From assembly GCA_034211115.1 (NCBI GenBank), contig JAXHTH010000180.1, positions 1-10,133 of the forward strand: a DNA stretch of 10,133 nucleotides, in the 5' to 3' direction. A program made the position numbers and the translations under genes. The notes under the pieces were generated by a model, which was given only the letters and a program-made list of their open reading frames with translations, ran no database searches and was not told the origin of the DNA. This DNA comes from JAXHTH01 sp034211115. Its GTDB lineage: Bacteria > Planctomycetota > Phycisphaerae > Phycisphaerales > SM1A02. This document shows, in pieces, positions 1 through 6,143 of the stretch (the stretch's first letter is position 1; every line of letters starts with the position of its first letter).

Positions 1-263
1 TGAGCAACACGGCGACGGCGAGCATCCTCGTGCCCACTGCGCTGGCCGCGTATCTCGTGGACAAGGAGCAGTACGTGATGCTCGCCGCGATGGCCTGCAG
101 CTTCGCCATGGCCATGCCCGTCTCCACCCCGCCCAACGCGATGGCCTACGCCACGGGGCAGGTGCCCATGCCGTCCATGCTTCGCGCGGGGACGATCATC
201 ACCACCCTCGCCGCCATCACCATGCTCCTGTCTTATAAACTGATGTTGCCCATCATCTTCTGA
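1..263 (+). CDS. DASS/SLC13-type Na+/anion symporter, C-terminal part
   Basis: This is the 3' end of a membrane transporter; the 5' part lies outside the window, and the frame enters at base 3. The first visible residues read SNTATASILVP, which contains the SNT motif that binds Na+ and the substrate carboxylate or sulfate in the divalent anion:sodium symporter family. About 45 residues further comes FAMAMPVSTPPNAMAYATG, the conserved C-terminal family signature (a second helix-break motif ending in N-x-x-x-Y-x-T/S-G). A last hydrophobic helix (IITTLAAITMLLSYKLMLPIIF) ends at the TGA. The protein would sit in the cytoplasmic membrane and import dicarboxylates, sulfate or phosphate with Na+; which substrate cannot be told from this part. 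The next gene starts 161 bp later and need not be co-transcribed. The family call is firm. Confidence 0.9.
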   Translation, partial: SNTATASILVPTALAAYLVDKEQYVMLAAMACSFAMAMPVSTPPNAMAYATGQVPMPSMLRAGTIITTLAAITMLLSYKLMLPIIF

Positions 264-278
264 GCGGCGACGCGCCGC
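264..278 (+). terminator. possible GC hairpin after the symporter gene
   Basis: Immediately after the TGA a perfect 6-bp inverted repeat (GCGGCG, loop ACG, CGCCGC) can form. There is no T-run behind it, so intrinsic termination is uncertain, and in such GC-rich DNA short palindromes arise easily by chance. Confidence 0.25.
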
Positions 279-314
279 CGCCGGCCGCGGGACGGTGGAT
301 GAATGCCCCCGCGC

Positions 315-343
315 TTGATCTGGACGCCCCGACCGCCTAGGTT
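315..343 (+). promoter_or_regulatory. candidate sigma70-type promoter for apgM
   Basis: TTGATC at 315-320 and TAGGTT at 338-343 are separated by 17 bp. They match the -35 and -10 consensus at 4 and 3 of 6 positions. Transcription would begin near 350 and give a leader of about 75 nt before the apgM start. The rest of the gap 264-424 shows nothing else. Confidence 0.3.
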
Positions 344-424
344 GATGCCGCTTCGAGCGGAGGCGAGACGAGGCGAAGCGCGCAGCACGCGGCCGGCAGC
401 GGACCGCACAGGCGAGGACACGCG

Positions 425-1657
425 ATGAAATACGTCATCGTGATTCCCGACGGCGCGGCCGATTTCCCGTTGACGGATCTCGACGGCCGCACGCCCCTCG
501 AGGCGGCCAATACGCCCAACATGGACTGGGTCGCCCTCAACGGCCGGCAGGGGCGCATCGTCACCGTGCCCGAGGGGTTCAGTGCCGGCACCGGCGTGGC
601 CACCCTCTCCCTCCTCGGCTACGACCCGGGCCTGCATTACTCCGGGCGCGCGGCGCTGGAGGCCGCCGCCCGCGGGCTCACCGCCGAGACCGACCAACTC
701 ATCTTCCGCTGCAATCTCGTGACGATCAGAGACGGGCGAATGGAGGATTTCGCCGGCGGGCATCTCTCCCAGCCCGAGGCCGATCGGCTCATCGCCGATC
801 TCAACGATCTCCTCGCCGGCGAAGGCTGCGCCTTCCATCCCGGCGTCTCCTATCGCAACCTGATGATGATCGCCGGCGCGCGGCAGATGCGCATCACCTG
901 CCAGGCGCCGGATGAGATTCCCAACCAGCCCGTGGCCGATTACCTGCCGCGCGGCGCGGGCGCCGATCGCATTCGCACCATCATGCGCCGCGCCGGCGAG
1001 ATGCTCGTCGAGCATCCCGTCAACCGGCAGCGCATCGCCGCCGGTCAGCGGCCGGCGACGGACATCTGGCTCTGGGGGCCCGGGCGCCCCACGATCCTCG
1101 AGCCGTTCGCGAAGCGCTTCGGGCCCTCGGGCGTCGTGATCACCGCGGTGGACGTGATGCGCGGCCTCGCGGTGTGCATGGGAATGCGCTACGTCGACGT
1201 GGCCGGCGCGACGGCGTATCTCGATACGAGCTACGCGGCCAAGGGACGCGCGGCCGTCGACGCCCTTGCCGAATGTGATCTGGTCATCGTGCACATCGAG
1301 GCGCCCGACGAGGCCGGGCACGCCGGCGATGCGCAGGCGAAGATCCGCGCCCTGGAGCTCATCGATCAGTACATCGTCGCCCCTCTCCTCCAGGCGGTGC
1401 GCCCGTATGACGACTGGCGGTTCCTCATCGCGCCGGATCATCCCACGCCGGTGAGCACGCGGGTGCATTCCGCCGCCCCGCCTCCCTTCTGCTGCGCCGG
1501 ATGCGACATCGAGGCGGAGGCGAAGCGCGGCTTCGGTGAATCCCACGCCGCGGCCGGCGGACTGCTCATCGATCCCGGCTACACGCTGATGGAATACTTC
1601 ATCCGCCGGCGCCAGGTGCTCCCCAATCCCGGCCCCCCGCGCGCCGCGACGAGGTGA
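425..1657 (+). CDS. apgM: cofactor-independent phosphoglycerate mutase, ApgM family
   Basis: Predicted 410-residue cytosolic enzyme of the alkaline-phosphatase superfamily. It would interconvert 3- and 2-phosphoglycerate in glycolysis/gluconeogenesis; some bacterial members of this subfamily have been proposed to act instead as homoserine kinases. Visible landmarks are the N-terminal metal-binding VIPDG (residues 6-10), LEAANTPNMD (25-34), LSLLGYDP (61-68), CNLVTIRDGRMEDFAGGH (96-113), IWLWGPG (214-220), HIEAPDEAGH (290-299, metal ligands D295 and H299), PDHPTP (337-342, D338 and H339) and H348. Length is normal for the family. ATG 425 has GAGGA 6 nt upstream. One oddity is that the nucleophile segment, usually G-S-D-V/T-A, reads G-T-G-V-A (T56, G57), so the usual Ser is Thr and the neighbouring Asp is Gly. 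Thr does serve as nucleophile elsewhere in the superfamily. Family assignment is secure; the exact reaction less so. Confidence 0.9.
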   Translation: MKYVIVIPDGAADFPLTDLDGRTPLEAANTPNMDWVALNGRQGRIVTVPEGFSAGTGVATLSLLGYDPGLHYSGRAALEAAARGLTAETDQLIFRCNLVTIRDGRMEDFAGGHLSQPEADRLIADLNDLLAGEGCAFHPGVSYRNLMMIAGARQMRITCQAPDEIPNQPVADYLPRGAGADRIRTIMRRAGEMLVEHPVNRQRIAAGQRPATDIWLWGPGRPTILEPFAKRFGPSGVVITAVDVMRGLAVCMGMRYVDVAGATAYLDTSYAAKGRAAVDALAECDLVIVHIEAPDEAGHAGDAQAKIRALELIDQYIVAPLLQAVRPYDDWRFLIAPDHPTPVSTRVHSAAPPPFCCAGCDIEAEAKRGFGESHAAAGGLLIDPGYTLMEYFIRRRQVLPNPGPPRAATR

Positions 1658-1665
1658 TGCGCTTG

Positions 1666-1797
1666 TTGAAACGCGGAGGGCCGCGGGGAGCCGCGGGGAA
1701 GCGGACGAGGGTTTGAAACACGGAAGGCCACCGAGGGCCACGGGGGAGCAACAGGGTCGAGATTCCTTTACGAACCGCCGCGGCTCCGCCGCGCGTG
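1666..1797 (+). repeat. composite intergenic repeat, copy 1
   Basis: The 384-bp gap between apgM and hsp20 has no gene. Its first third is a repeat with three blocks: A starts at 1666 (TTGAAACGCGGAGGGCCGCG), B at 1713 (TTGAAACACGGAAGGCCACC), and C at 1771 (CGAACCGCCGCGGCTCCGCC), which is GC-palindromic. The same three blocks occur in the same order at 3099-3220, with the A-to-B distance exactly 47 bp in both copies. The CGGAGG-rich blocks resemble the degenerate intergenic repeats common in planctomycete-like genomes. In 1798-2027 I see no further convincing signal and no clear heat-shock promoter. Confidence 0.7.
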
Positions 1798-2027
1798 CTT
1801 CCCCCGCGCCATTATCCTCCGCCGCCCCCGCCGATCGCGCCCTCCGCCACTTTGGCACCCGTCCCCGTTTCCCGGGTCATTCCGACAGGGCGAAGGTCCC
1901 GGAACCCTTCAAAAACAGGCCTTTCAGCCCGTTTCCGAACCGGCACGCCCGTTGCATGGATCCCCTCCGACAGCCCCGCGAGCGGGCTGAACGACCCGGA
2001 TGACACCCCACGGAATCACCCATACAC

Positions 2028-2035
2028 AAGGAGGT
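2028..2035 (+). promoter_or_regulatory. strong Shine-Dalgarno that fixes the hsp20 start
   Basis: AAGGAGGT lies 6 nt before ATG 2042. It decides between this start and the in-frame upstream ATG at 2000, which has no such site and would add 14 residues with no family resemblance. Confidence 0.85.
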
Positions 2036-2041
2036 CCCCCC

Positions 2042-2506
2042 ATGCTGACCAGAGCACGAAGGATGACCGCCGACCCGCTGGCCGCGTTGACCGGCGAAAT
2101 GGATCGACTCTTCGAGTCCATGTTCTCCTGGCCCCCGCGCCTGCAGGTGACCGAGAAGCAGCCGCGCTGGTTCTCCGCCCCGCTCAACATGTGGGAGGAT
2201 GACAATCACGTCTACGCGGAGACCGAACTGCCCGGCGTGAAGATGGACGACCTGGAGATCCTCGTCACCGGCGACGAGCTGCGCATCAAGGGCACGCGCG
2301 AAATCGACCTGCCCGAGAACGCGCGCGTGCTTCGCTGCGAGCGCGGATCCGGCAGCTTCGAGCGCATGACCAACCTCCCCTCCGAGATCGATGTCGACAA
2401 GGTGGAGGCGTCCCTGCGCAACGGCGTGCTGACCATCACGCTGCCCAAGACCGAGGCGCGCCGGCCGCGGAAGGTCGCCGTCAAGGCCCAGGCGGGCGGC
2501 AACTAA
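2042..2506 (+). CDS. Hsp20/alpha-crystallin small heat-shock protein (first of pair)
   Basis: A 154-residue ATP-independent holdase chaperone that would bind unfolding proteins in the cytosol as oligomers. The N-terminal arm (1-45) includes MDRLFESMFSW, the typical amphipathic segment. The alpha-crystallin domain runs from about 46 to 140, with ETELPGV (60-66) and the diagnostic RNGVLTITLPK (126-136). The C-terminal tail has a V-x-V motif (V145, V147) matching the I-x-I/V motif that docks into neighbouring subunits. Length is normal. The strong ribosome site suggests high expression. The second hsp20 follows after 106 bp on the same strand, so the two are probably co-expressed. No CIRCE element was found upstream. 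Confidence 0.93.
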   Translation: MLTRARRMTADPLAALTGEMDRLFESMFSWPPRLQVTEKQPRWFSAPLNMWEDDNHVYAETELPGVKMDDLEILVTGDELRIKGTREIDLPENARVLRCERGSGSFERMTNLPSEIDVDKVEASLRNGVLTITLPKTEARRPRKVAVKAQAGGN

Positions 2507-2612
2507 TCGCCGTCTTCCCATGCCCGCGCCGCGGCGCCGACGCCGCGTCACGCCGCCCGGCGCTCGAGATGCGTTTGTATGAGTCATTCGCAGCATGAAA
2601 GGAGCAACACCC

Positions 2613-3026
2613 ATGGCTGACCAGACCCAGGCCATTCAGCAGAGACCGCCGCAGCAGGTGCAGGAGCGAGGCGAAGCGCAGCCCGAGCACCGCGGGCGGA
2701 CATTTACGCCCAACGTGGACATCATCGACGCCGGCGAGGAGTTCCTCGTCCTGGCCGATGTCCCCGGCGCGAGCCGCGACAACATCGACGTGACCTTCCA
2801 GGAAGATGTGCTCACGATCGATGCGCCCGTCGAGCCACGCGGCGGGCAGGCGACCGCGATCCACCGCGCCGAGTACGGCATCGGCGGCTTCCACCGACGC
2901 TTCGTGGTCGAGGCGCCCGTCGATGCGGACAGGATGTCCGCCGGCTACGAGGACGGCGTCCTCACCATCCACCTGCCCAAGGCCGAGAAGGCCAAGGGAC
3001 GCCGGATCGAGGTCAAGGCCTCGTAG
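2613..3026 (+). CDS. Hsp20/alpha-crystallin small heat-shock protein (second of pair)
   Basis: A 137-residue small heat-shock protein. ATG 2613 is chosen over the in-frame ATG 2595 because AAAGGAG lies at 2598-2604, 8 nt upstream, and overlaps the earlier codon's downstream bases. A short Gln-rich, disordered N-terminus (1-30) precedes the alpha-crystallin domain: FTPNVDIID (31-39), ADVPGA (48-53), YEDGVLTIHLPK (112-123). The tail carries I132-E133-V134, an I-x-V docking motif. It differs clearly from its neighbour, with a short Q-rich arm instead of the MDRLF-type arm, so it is not a recent duplicate. Two classes of Hsp20 side by side often form mixed oligomers; that is inference here. It ends convergent with kdsD. 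Confidence 0.92.
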   Translation: MADQTQAIQQRPPQQVQERGEAQPEHRGRTFTPNVDIIDAGEEFLVLADVPGASRDNIDVTFQEDVLTIDAPVEPRGGQATAIHRAEYGIGGFHRRFVVEAPVDADRMSAGYEDGVLTIHLPKAEKAKGRRIEVKAS

Positions 3027-3098
3027 CCCCGATCTCCCGATTCACGAACCGCCTCCCTTTCCTCCGGGCGCGCCCTGCCGGCGTGCTCGGTTGTATTC

Positions 3099-3220
3099 TT
3101 GAAACGCGGAGAGCCGCGGAGATTCGCGGAGGTGCAGAGAGGGGGTTGAAACACGGAGGGCCACCGAGGAAGAGCAGATGGAGAGTACAACGACGAAGCG
3201 CCGCGGCTCGGCCGCGCTTC
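3099..3220 (+). repeat. composite intergenic repeat, copy 2
   Basis: This second copy of the element at 1666-1797 lies in the 202-bp gap between the convergent hsp20 and kdsD genes. Block A starts at 3099 (TTGAAACGCGGAGAGCCGCG), B at 3146 (TTGAAACACGGAGGGCCACC), and C at 3194 (CGAAGCGCCGCGGCTCGGCC). A-to-B spacing is 47 bp, as in copy 1, while B-to-C is 10 bp shorter (48 against 58). The stretch between blocks B and C is not conserved. Confidence 0.7.
3195..3220 (-). terminator. inverted repeat, possible kdsD terminator
   Basis: GAAGCGC (3195-3201) and GCGCTTC (3214-3220) form a perfect 7-bp stem. An inner GGC/GCC pairing around TCG leaves a small bulge. It begins 8 nt past the kdsD stop codon and coincides with block C of the composite repeat. 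No U-tract follows on either strand, so its role in termination is inferred from position. Confidence 0.4.
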
Positions 3221-3228
3221 CGCGCGCC

Positions 3229-4278
3229 TCACTCCCGCACCACCTTCAGCGCGATGAGGTCCTGCACGTCCACGAGTCCGACCGGCTTGCCTCCGTGATC
3301 GAGGACGGGGATCTCGTCCACGCGGTGCTCGCGCATCACGCGCTCCGCATCGCGCACCAGATCATCGACCGTCAGGTGCTTGGGACGCGGCGTCATCACC
3401 TCGGAAATCGGATTGAGCATCGCGCCGGGATCATCGAGCACGAGCCGGCGGAGATCGCCATCGGTGAAGATGCCCGAGAGGCGGCCGTGATCGTCGATGA
3501 GCATGATCGCCCCGGCCCGCCGCTTGCCCTCGACGACGTTGCGGGCCTCGATGAGCGCCTCGCGCACGGGCAGGCTCTCGGGCACGACGGGCAGATTGTG
3601 CCCCACGCGGAAGCGGAGGGCCTCGGTGATCTTCCGCAGCCCCACGCCCAGCATCCCGCCGGGATGGGCGCGATGGAAGTCGTTCTCGGTGAAGTTCCGC
3701 CGCCGGGCGAGGGCCAGCGCCAGGGCGTCGCCGATGGCCAGCATGGCCGTGGTCGAGGCGGTGGGGGCGAGGTTCAGCGGGCACGCCTCCGTGATCCCGC
3801 CCAGGCGGATGTGCACATCGCTCAGCCGGGCCAGGTCGGATTCGTCATCGCTGGAGACCCCCAATCGTGGCACGCCGTCGGCCCGCAGGATCGCCGCCAG
3901 GCTCGTGACCTCCTCCGTCTGGCCGGAGAAGCTGAGGAGGATGACCACATCTCCCCGCCGGACGCGCCCCAGGTCGCCGTGCACCGCCTCCGATGGGTGC
4001 AGGACGGTGGACGGCTGACCGAGGCTGGAGAAGGTGGCGGAGATCTTCGCCCCCACCAGCCCGCTCTTGCCCATGCCCGAGACGATGATGTGGCCTTCGC
4101 AGGCGTCGAGGAGATCGACCGCTTTTCGCCATGTTTCGGCGAAACCGGCCCGAACGCCCTCCGCGATCCGCCGCACCGCCTCCGCCTCCGCCAGCAGGGC
4201 ATCGGTCAGGAACGCCGCCTCGTCCGACGCGTCGGCGGCGGAGTGCGGATCGGCGGATTGTCGCCGGACATCGGACAT
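3229..4278 (-). CDS. kdsD: arabinose-5-phosphate isomerase (KpsF/GutQ family)
   Basis: A 349-residue cytosolic sugar-phosphate isomerase. It converts ribulose 5-phosphate to arabinose 5-phosphate, the first step of Kdo synthesis for LPS. An N-terminal SIS domain (about 45-180) shows HIIVSGMGKSGLVGAKISAT (63-82), HPSEAVHGDLG (94-104) and LLSFSGQTEE (114-123). HPGG at 205-208 belongs to the family's A/G-H-P-G-G-x-L-G motif. Two CBS domains follow (about 222-285 and 295-349), as in full-length KdsD/KpsF. Length is close to the usual ~330. ATG 4278 is preferred because the match to homologues begins shortly after it and AGGA lies 6 nt upstream. The frame stays open to an ATG at 4431, but those 51 extra residues look like translated repeat and spacer. 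The gene is divergent from scpA. Confidence 0.93.
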   Translation of the reverse strand: MSDVRRQSADPHSAADASDEAAFLTDALLAEAEAVRRIAEGVRAGFAETWRKAVDLLDACEGHIIVSGMGKSGLVGAKISATFSSLGQPSTVLHPSEAVHGDLGRVRRGDVVILLSFSGQTEEVTSLAAILRADGVPRLGVSSDDESDLARLSDVHIRLGGITEACPLNLAPTASTTAMLAIGDALALALARRRNFTENDFHRAHPGGMLGVGLRKITEALRFRVGHNLPVVPESLPVREALIEARNVVEGKRRAGAIMLIDDHGRLSGIFTDGDLRRLVLDDPGAMLNPISEVMTPRPKHLTVDDLVRDAERVMREHRVDEIPVLDHGGKPVGLVDVQDLIALKVVRE

Positions 4279-4312
4279 CGAGAGTCCTGTGTCTTGAGTG
4301 GTGAGTCCTGAG
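4278..4312 (-). repeat. heptamer array abutting the kdsD start codon
   Basis: Read on the - strand, five consecutive 7-bp units run straight into the start codon: CTCAGGA, CTCACCA, CTCAAGA, CACAGGA, CTCTCGA. The final A is the A of the kdsD ATG, and the AGGA of the fourth unit is its ribosome-binding site. A related array in the opposite orientation lies at 4427-4475 on the scpA side. Confidence 0.7.
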
Positions 4313-4358
4313 CAGCCCGGTCGTCGACGTGGTGCCGTACCCGGCCGGGCGCAGGTGC

Positions 4359-4364
4359 ATTCTA
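4359..4364 (-). promoter_or_regulatory. candidate -10 element for kdsD
   Basis: TAGAAT on the - strand matches the sigma70 -10 consensus at 5 of 6 positions. No good -35 hexamer lies 16-18 bp upstream. Transcription would start near 4352 and give a leader of about 75 nt that contains the heptamer array. The remaining spacer 4313-4426 shows nothing else. Confidence 0.25.
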
Positions 4365-4426
4365 GCGGTGCCCCGCTCCTCGCGCGGACATCGGTCCATA
4401 TCACCCCTCGCTCTCCATCAACATCG

Positions 4427-4475
4427 CTCACGACCCACGACTCGAGCCTCGAGCCTCAAGCCTCAAGCCTCAAGA
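4427..4475 (+). repeat. heptamer array upstream of scpA
   Basis: Seven consecutive 7-bp units: CTCACGA, CCCACGA, CTCGAGC (twice), CTCAAGC (twice), CTCAAGA. The array is followed by CTCTC and a C-run. The CTC-initial unit is the same type as in 4278-4312 but points the other way, so each array reads toward its own gene. Confidence 0.75.
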
Positions 4476-4486
4476 CTCTCCCCCCC

Positions 4487-4515
4487 TTGATCCCACGAGG
4501 CCACGCTGCCATGAT
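4487..4515 (+). promoter_or_regulatory. candidate promoter for scpA giving a very short leader
   Basis: TTGATC (4487-4492) and CATGAT (4510-4515) are 17 bp apart and match the -35 and -10 consensus at 4 of 6 positions each. Transcription would begin near 4522, only about 6 nt before the scpA ATG at 4528. That would fit the lack of any Shine-Dalgarno-like sequence there. Confidence 0.3.
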
Positions 4516-4527
4516 GCCTCTCCTCCC

Positions 4528-5427
4528 ATGCCCCTCCAGGAAGACTATCGCGTCACGCTCGATGCCTTTCAGGGCCCGCTGGACCTGCTGCTGTTCCTCA
4601 TCCGGCGGGCCGAGGTGGACATCCACGACATCCCCGTGGCGGAGATCACCGACCAGTACCTGGCCTTCCTCCAGCAGATCGAGGACATCGATGTCGAGCT
4701 GGCCGGCGAGTTCCTCGTCATGGCCGCCACCCTCATCGAGCTCAAGTCCCGCACGCTGGCGCCGCCGGAAGACGGCGAAACCGGGGCAACCGAGGACGCC
4801 GAGAGCCAGCTTCCGGGGGCGGGGGCCGATCCGCGGTATGAGCTTGTGCGGCAGCTTCTCGCCTATCAGCGCTACCGCATCGCGGCCGAGGAGCTCGATG
4901 CGAGGCGGATCGAGTTCGCCCACCGCTTTCCGCTCCGCGCCGGCCAGCGCGATCGTCGGCCCCCGGAGGCGGCCCCCGGAACCGCGGGGGCAGAGGATGA
5001 GCCGGCCGATGAAGAGCTGCCCGAAGCGGTCGAGCTGGAGCTGGAGGATGTGCACATCATGGACCTCGCCGAGGCCTATGAGCGCATCACCGCCTCGATC
5101 GATTTCAGCCGGTTCGGCGACCACGTCGTCGAAGTCGATGACACGCCCATCGCCCTGCATCAGGAGGACCTGCTGGACCGCCTGGCCCGCGCCGAGGCGC
5201 AGCGCCTGACGCTCCAGGAGACGTTTGAGGGCCAGACCCGAGGCCAGCGGATCGGGCTGTTCCTGGCCGCCCTCGAACTCGTCCGCCTCCACCGCGTGAC
5301 CGTCCTCCAGGACGACATCGACAGTGAGATCGAGTTGGCGCTGATCGGGGAAGGGGAAGAGAAGGACGAAGGCATCGAGAGGGGAGATGGAGAGACGCAG
5401 AGACTCAGAGACGAAGAGACGCCGTAA
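4528..5427 (+). CDS. scpA: segregation and condensation protein A
   Basis: A 299-residue kleisin that would bridge the SMC head domains together with ScpB in the bacterial condensin. It acts on chromosomes during compaction and segregation. The N-terminal hallmark is FQGPLDLLLFLIRRAEVDI (14-32) followed by IPVAEITDQYL (35-45), then GEFLVMAATLIELKSRTL (60-77). The middle is acidic and low in complexity (about 80-100 and 145-175), which is common in this linker. The C-terminal winged helix (about 208-272) includes LFLAALELVRLHRV (244-257) and IELAL (268-272). The last ~25 residues are charged and extend past the family domain; the final ten or so are coded by an octamer repeat. ATG 4528 is the first suitable in-frame start, though it has no clear ribosome-binding site. 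No scpB is adjacent in the window, although the two are neighbours in many genomes. Confidence 0.93.
   Translation: MPLQEDYRVTLDAFQGPLDLLLFLIRRAEVDIHDIPVAEITDQYLAFLQQIEDIDVELAGEFLVMAATLIELKSRTLAPPEDGETGATEDAESQLPGAGADPRYELVRQLLAYQRYRIAAEELDARRIEFAHRFPLRAGQRDRRPPEAAPGTAGAEDEPADEELPEAVELELEDVHIMDLAEAYERITASIDFSRFGDHVVEVDDTPIALHQEDLLDRLARAEAQRLTLQETFEGQTRGQRIGLFLAALELVRLHRVTVLQDDIDSEIELALIGEGEEKDEGIERGDGETQRLRDEETP
5391..5422 (+). repeat. octamer array inside the 3' end of scpA
   Basis: Four consecutive 8-bp units AGAGACGC, AGAGACTC, AGAGACGA, AGAGACGC end 2 bp before the TAA of scpA. They encode the C-terminal residues around ETQRLRDEETP. The unit resembles the CAGAG/CGGAG-type intergenic repeats elsewhere in the window. 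Confidence 0.75.
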
Positions 5428-5642
5428 TCGCGAGGGCGATGCAGAAGAGCGAGCCCGGCCGTCCTCGGACCGGGGTGCCTTCGACCACCGCACCGCGCCC
5501 GTCGACGCGGCGTGAAACCACGAAGACACCGGGCGTACTGTGACCATCAAGCAAGCCGCCGCGTTCTCGCGAGCGGGTCGCGGTTGACGGTGAGTTGTGT
5601 GGTTCGCCGCGTTGCGTCACGCGTTATCCATGAACGCGGCAG

Positions 5643-5664
5643 GCCCCGCGTTGCCACGCGGGGC
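5643..5664. repeat. perfect 9-bp hairpin
   Basis: GCCCCGCGT (5643-5651), loop TGCC, ACGCGGGGC (5656-5664). No T-run follows. It looks more like a REP-type palindrome than a terminator, being more than 200 bp from the scpA stop. Confidence 0.6.
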
Positions 5665-5710
5665 TCCGAGGGCGTTCGTCGCCCATCGTTCGCGGCTTGT
5701 CACGCTCTGC

Positions 5711-5780
5711 TCATCGCTCATCGCTCATCGCTCATCGCCCATCGCTTATCGCTCATCGCTCATCGTCCATCACCCATTAC
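5711..5780 (+). repeat. ten-unit heptamer array (TCATCGC)
   Basis: Ten contiguous 7-bp units run without interruption. Six match TCATCGC exactly, and the rest differ at one to three positions (CCATCGC, TTATCGC, TCATCGT and others), with divergence increasing at the 3' end. There are no unique spacers, so this is a simple tandem repeat and not a CRISPR array. Confidence 0.9.
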
Positions 5781-5789
5781 CGCCGCTCG

Positions 5790-5817
5790 CACTGGTCGCT
5801 CCGAGCCGCGACCAGTG
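5790..5817. repeat. perfect 10-bp-stem hairpin
   Basis: CACTGGTCGC (5790-5799), an 8-nt loop, then GCGACCAGTG (5808-5817). The right arm continues into GTGGCACCC (5815-5823), a tail shared with the hairpin at 6113-6143. Confidence 0.7.
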
Positions 5818-5825
5818 GCACCCGG

Positions 5826-5913
5826 CCCCCGGACCCTGAGCCCCCGGACCCTGAGCCCCCGGACCCTGAGCCCCCGGACCCTCAGCCCGCGGACCTCAGC
5901 CCCCGGACTCCTG
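5826..5913 (+). repeat. 15-bp tandem array
   Basis: Three identical units CCCCCGGACCCTGAG (5826-5870) are followed by one unit with a single change (5871-5885) and two 14-bp degenerate units to about 5913. The exact identity of the first three copies points to recent slippage or unequal exchange. Confidence 0.9.
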
Positions 5914-5977
5914 TTCCTCCGGACGCACAGCGCGCGGCAAGCCGCGTCGCTTCGCAGACCTCGGCGGCCCCTGTGCG

Positions 5978-6041
5978 CATGTGCCAATGTGCCAATGTGC
6001 CAATGTATCAACGTGCCGATGTCCCCTGATCCCTGACTCCC
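5978..6041 (+). repeat. octamer array (AATGTGCC)
   Basis: Six recognisable 8-bp units start at 5978 (CATGTGCC, AATGTGCC twice, AATGTATC, AACGTGCC, GATGTCCC). They decay through CTGATCCC and TGACTCCC. The register is kept at 8 bp throughout. Confidence 0.75.
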
Positions 6042-6112
6042 GTTCCCCGCACGGTCAGCTCGCAAGCAGGCCGCGTCGCGAAACGGCGCGCCCGATCGCC
6101 CCTTGCCGATCA

Positions 6113-6143
6113 CACCGCCGACTCGCTCCGCTCGCTGGCGGTG
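6113..6143. repeat. 7-bp-stem hairpin with GTGGCACCC tail
   Basis: CACCGCC (6113-6119) pairs with GGCGGTG (6137-6143) across a 17-nt loop. As in the 5790-5817 hairpin, the right arm runs into GTGGCACCC (6141-6149). It lies 11 bp from the saccharopine-dehydrogenase stop codon on that gene's downstream side and could slow or end its transcription. Confidence 0.45.

Noticed and set aside
233..1858. 541-codon open frame on the - strand opposite apgM
   Set aside because: It mirrors a well-recognised gene in GC-rich DNA. Its translation is rich in R, G, A, H and D with no family motif.
1850..2041. CIRCE or sigma32-type heat-shock promoter before hsp20
   Set aside because: No TTAGCACTC inverted repeat and no CTTGAA/CCCCAT pair at suitable spacing could be found.
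3178..4311. 377-codon open frame on the + strand opposite kdsD
   Set aside because: Antisense shadow; the - strand carries clear SIS and CBS motifs.
4279..4431. Upstream ATG 4431 as kdsD start (51 extra residues)
   Set aside because: The extra residues are translated spacer and heptamer repeat and lie outside the family domain; ATG 4278 has AGGA at 6 nt.
5512..6036. Several 80-174-codon frames in the repeat island
   Set aside because: They are translations of the tandem arrays (PPDPE-type or S/H/R-rich runs) with no other coding support.
5711..6041. Possible CRISPR array
   Set aside because: Units are 7, 8 or 15 bp and directly adjacent, with no spacers and no cas genes nearby.
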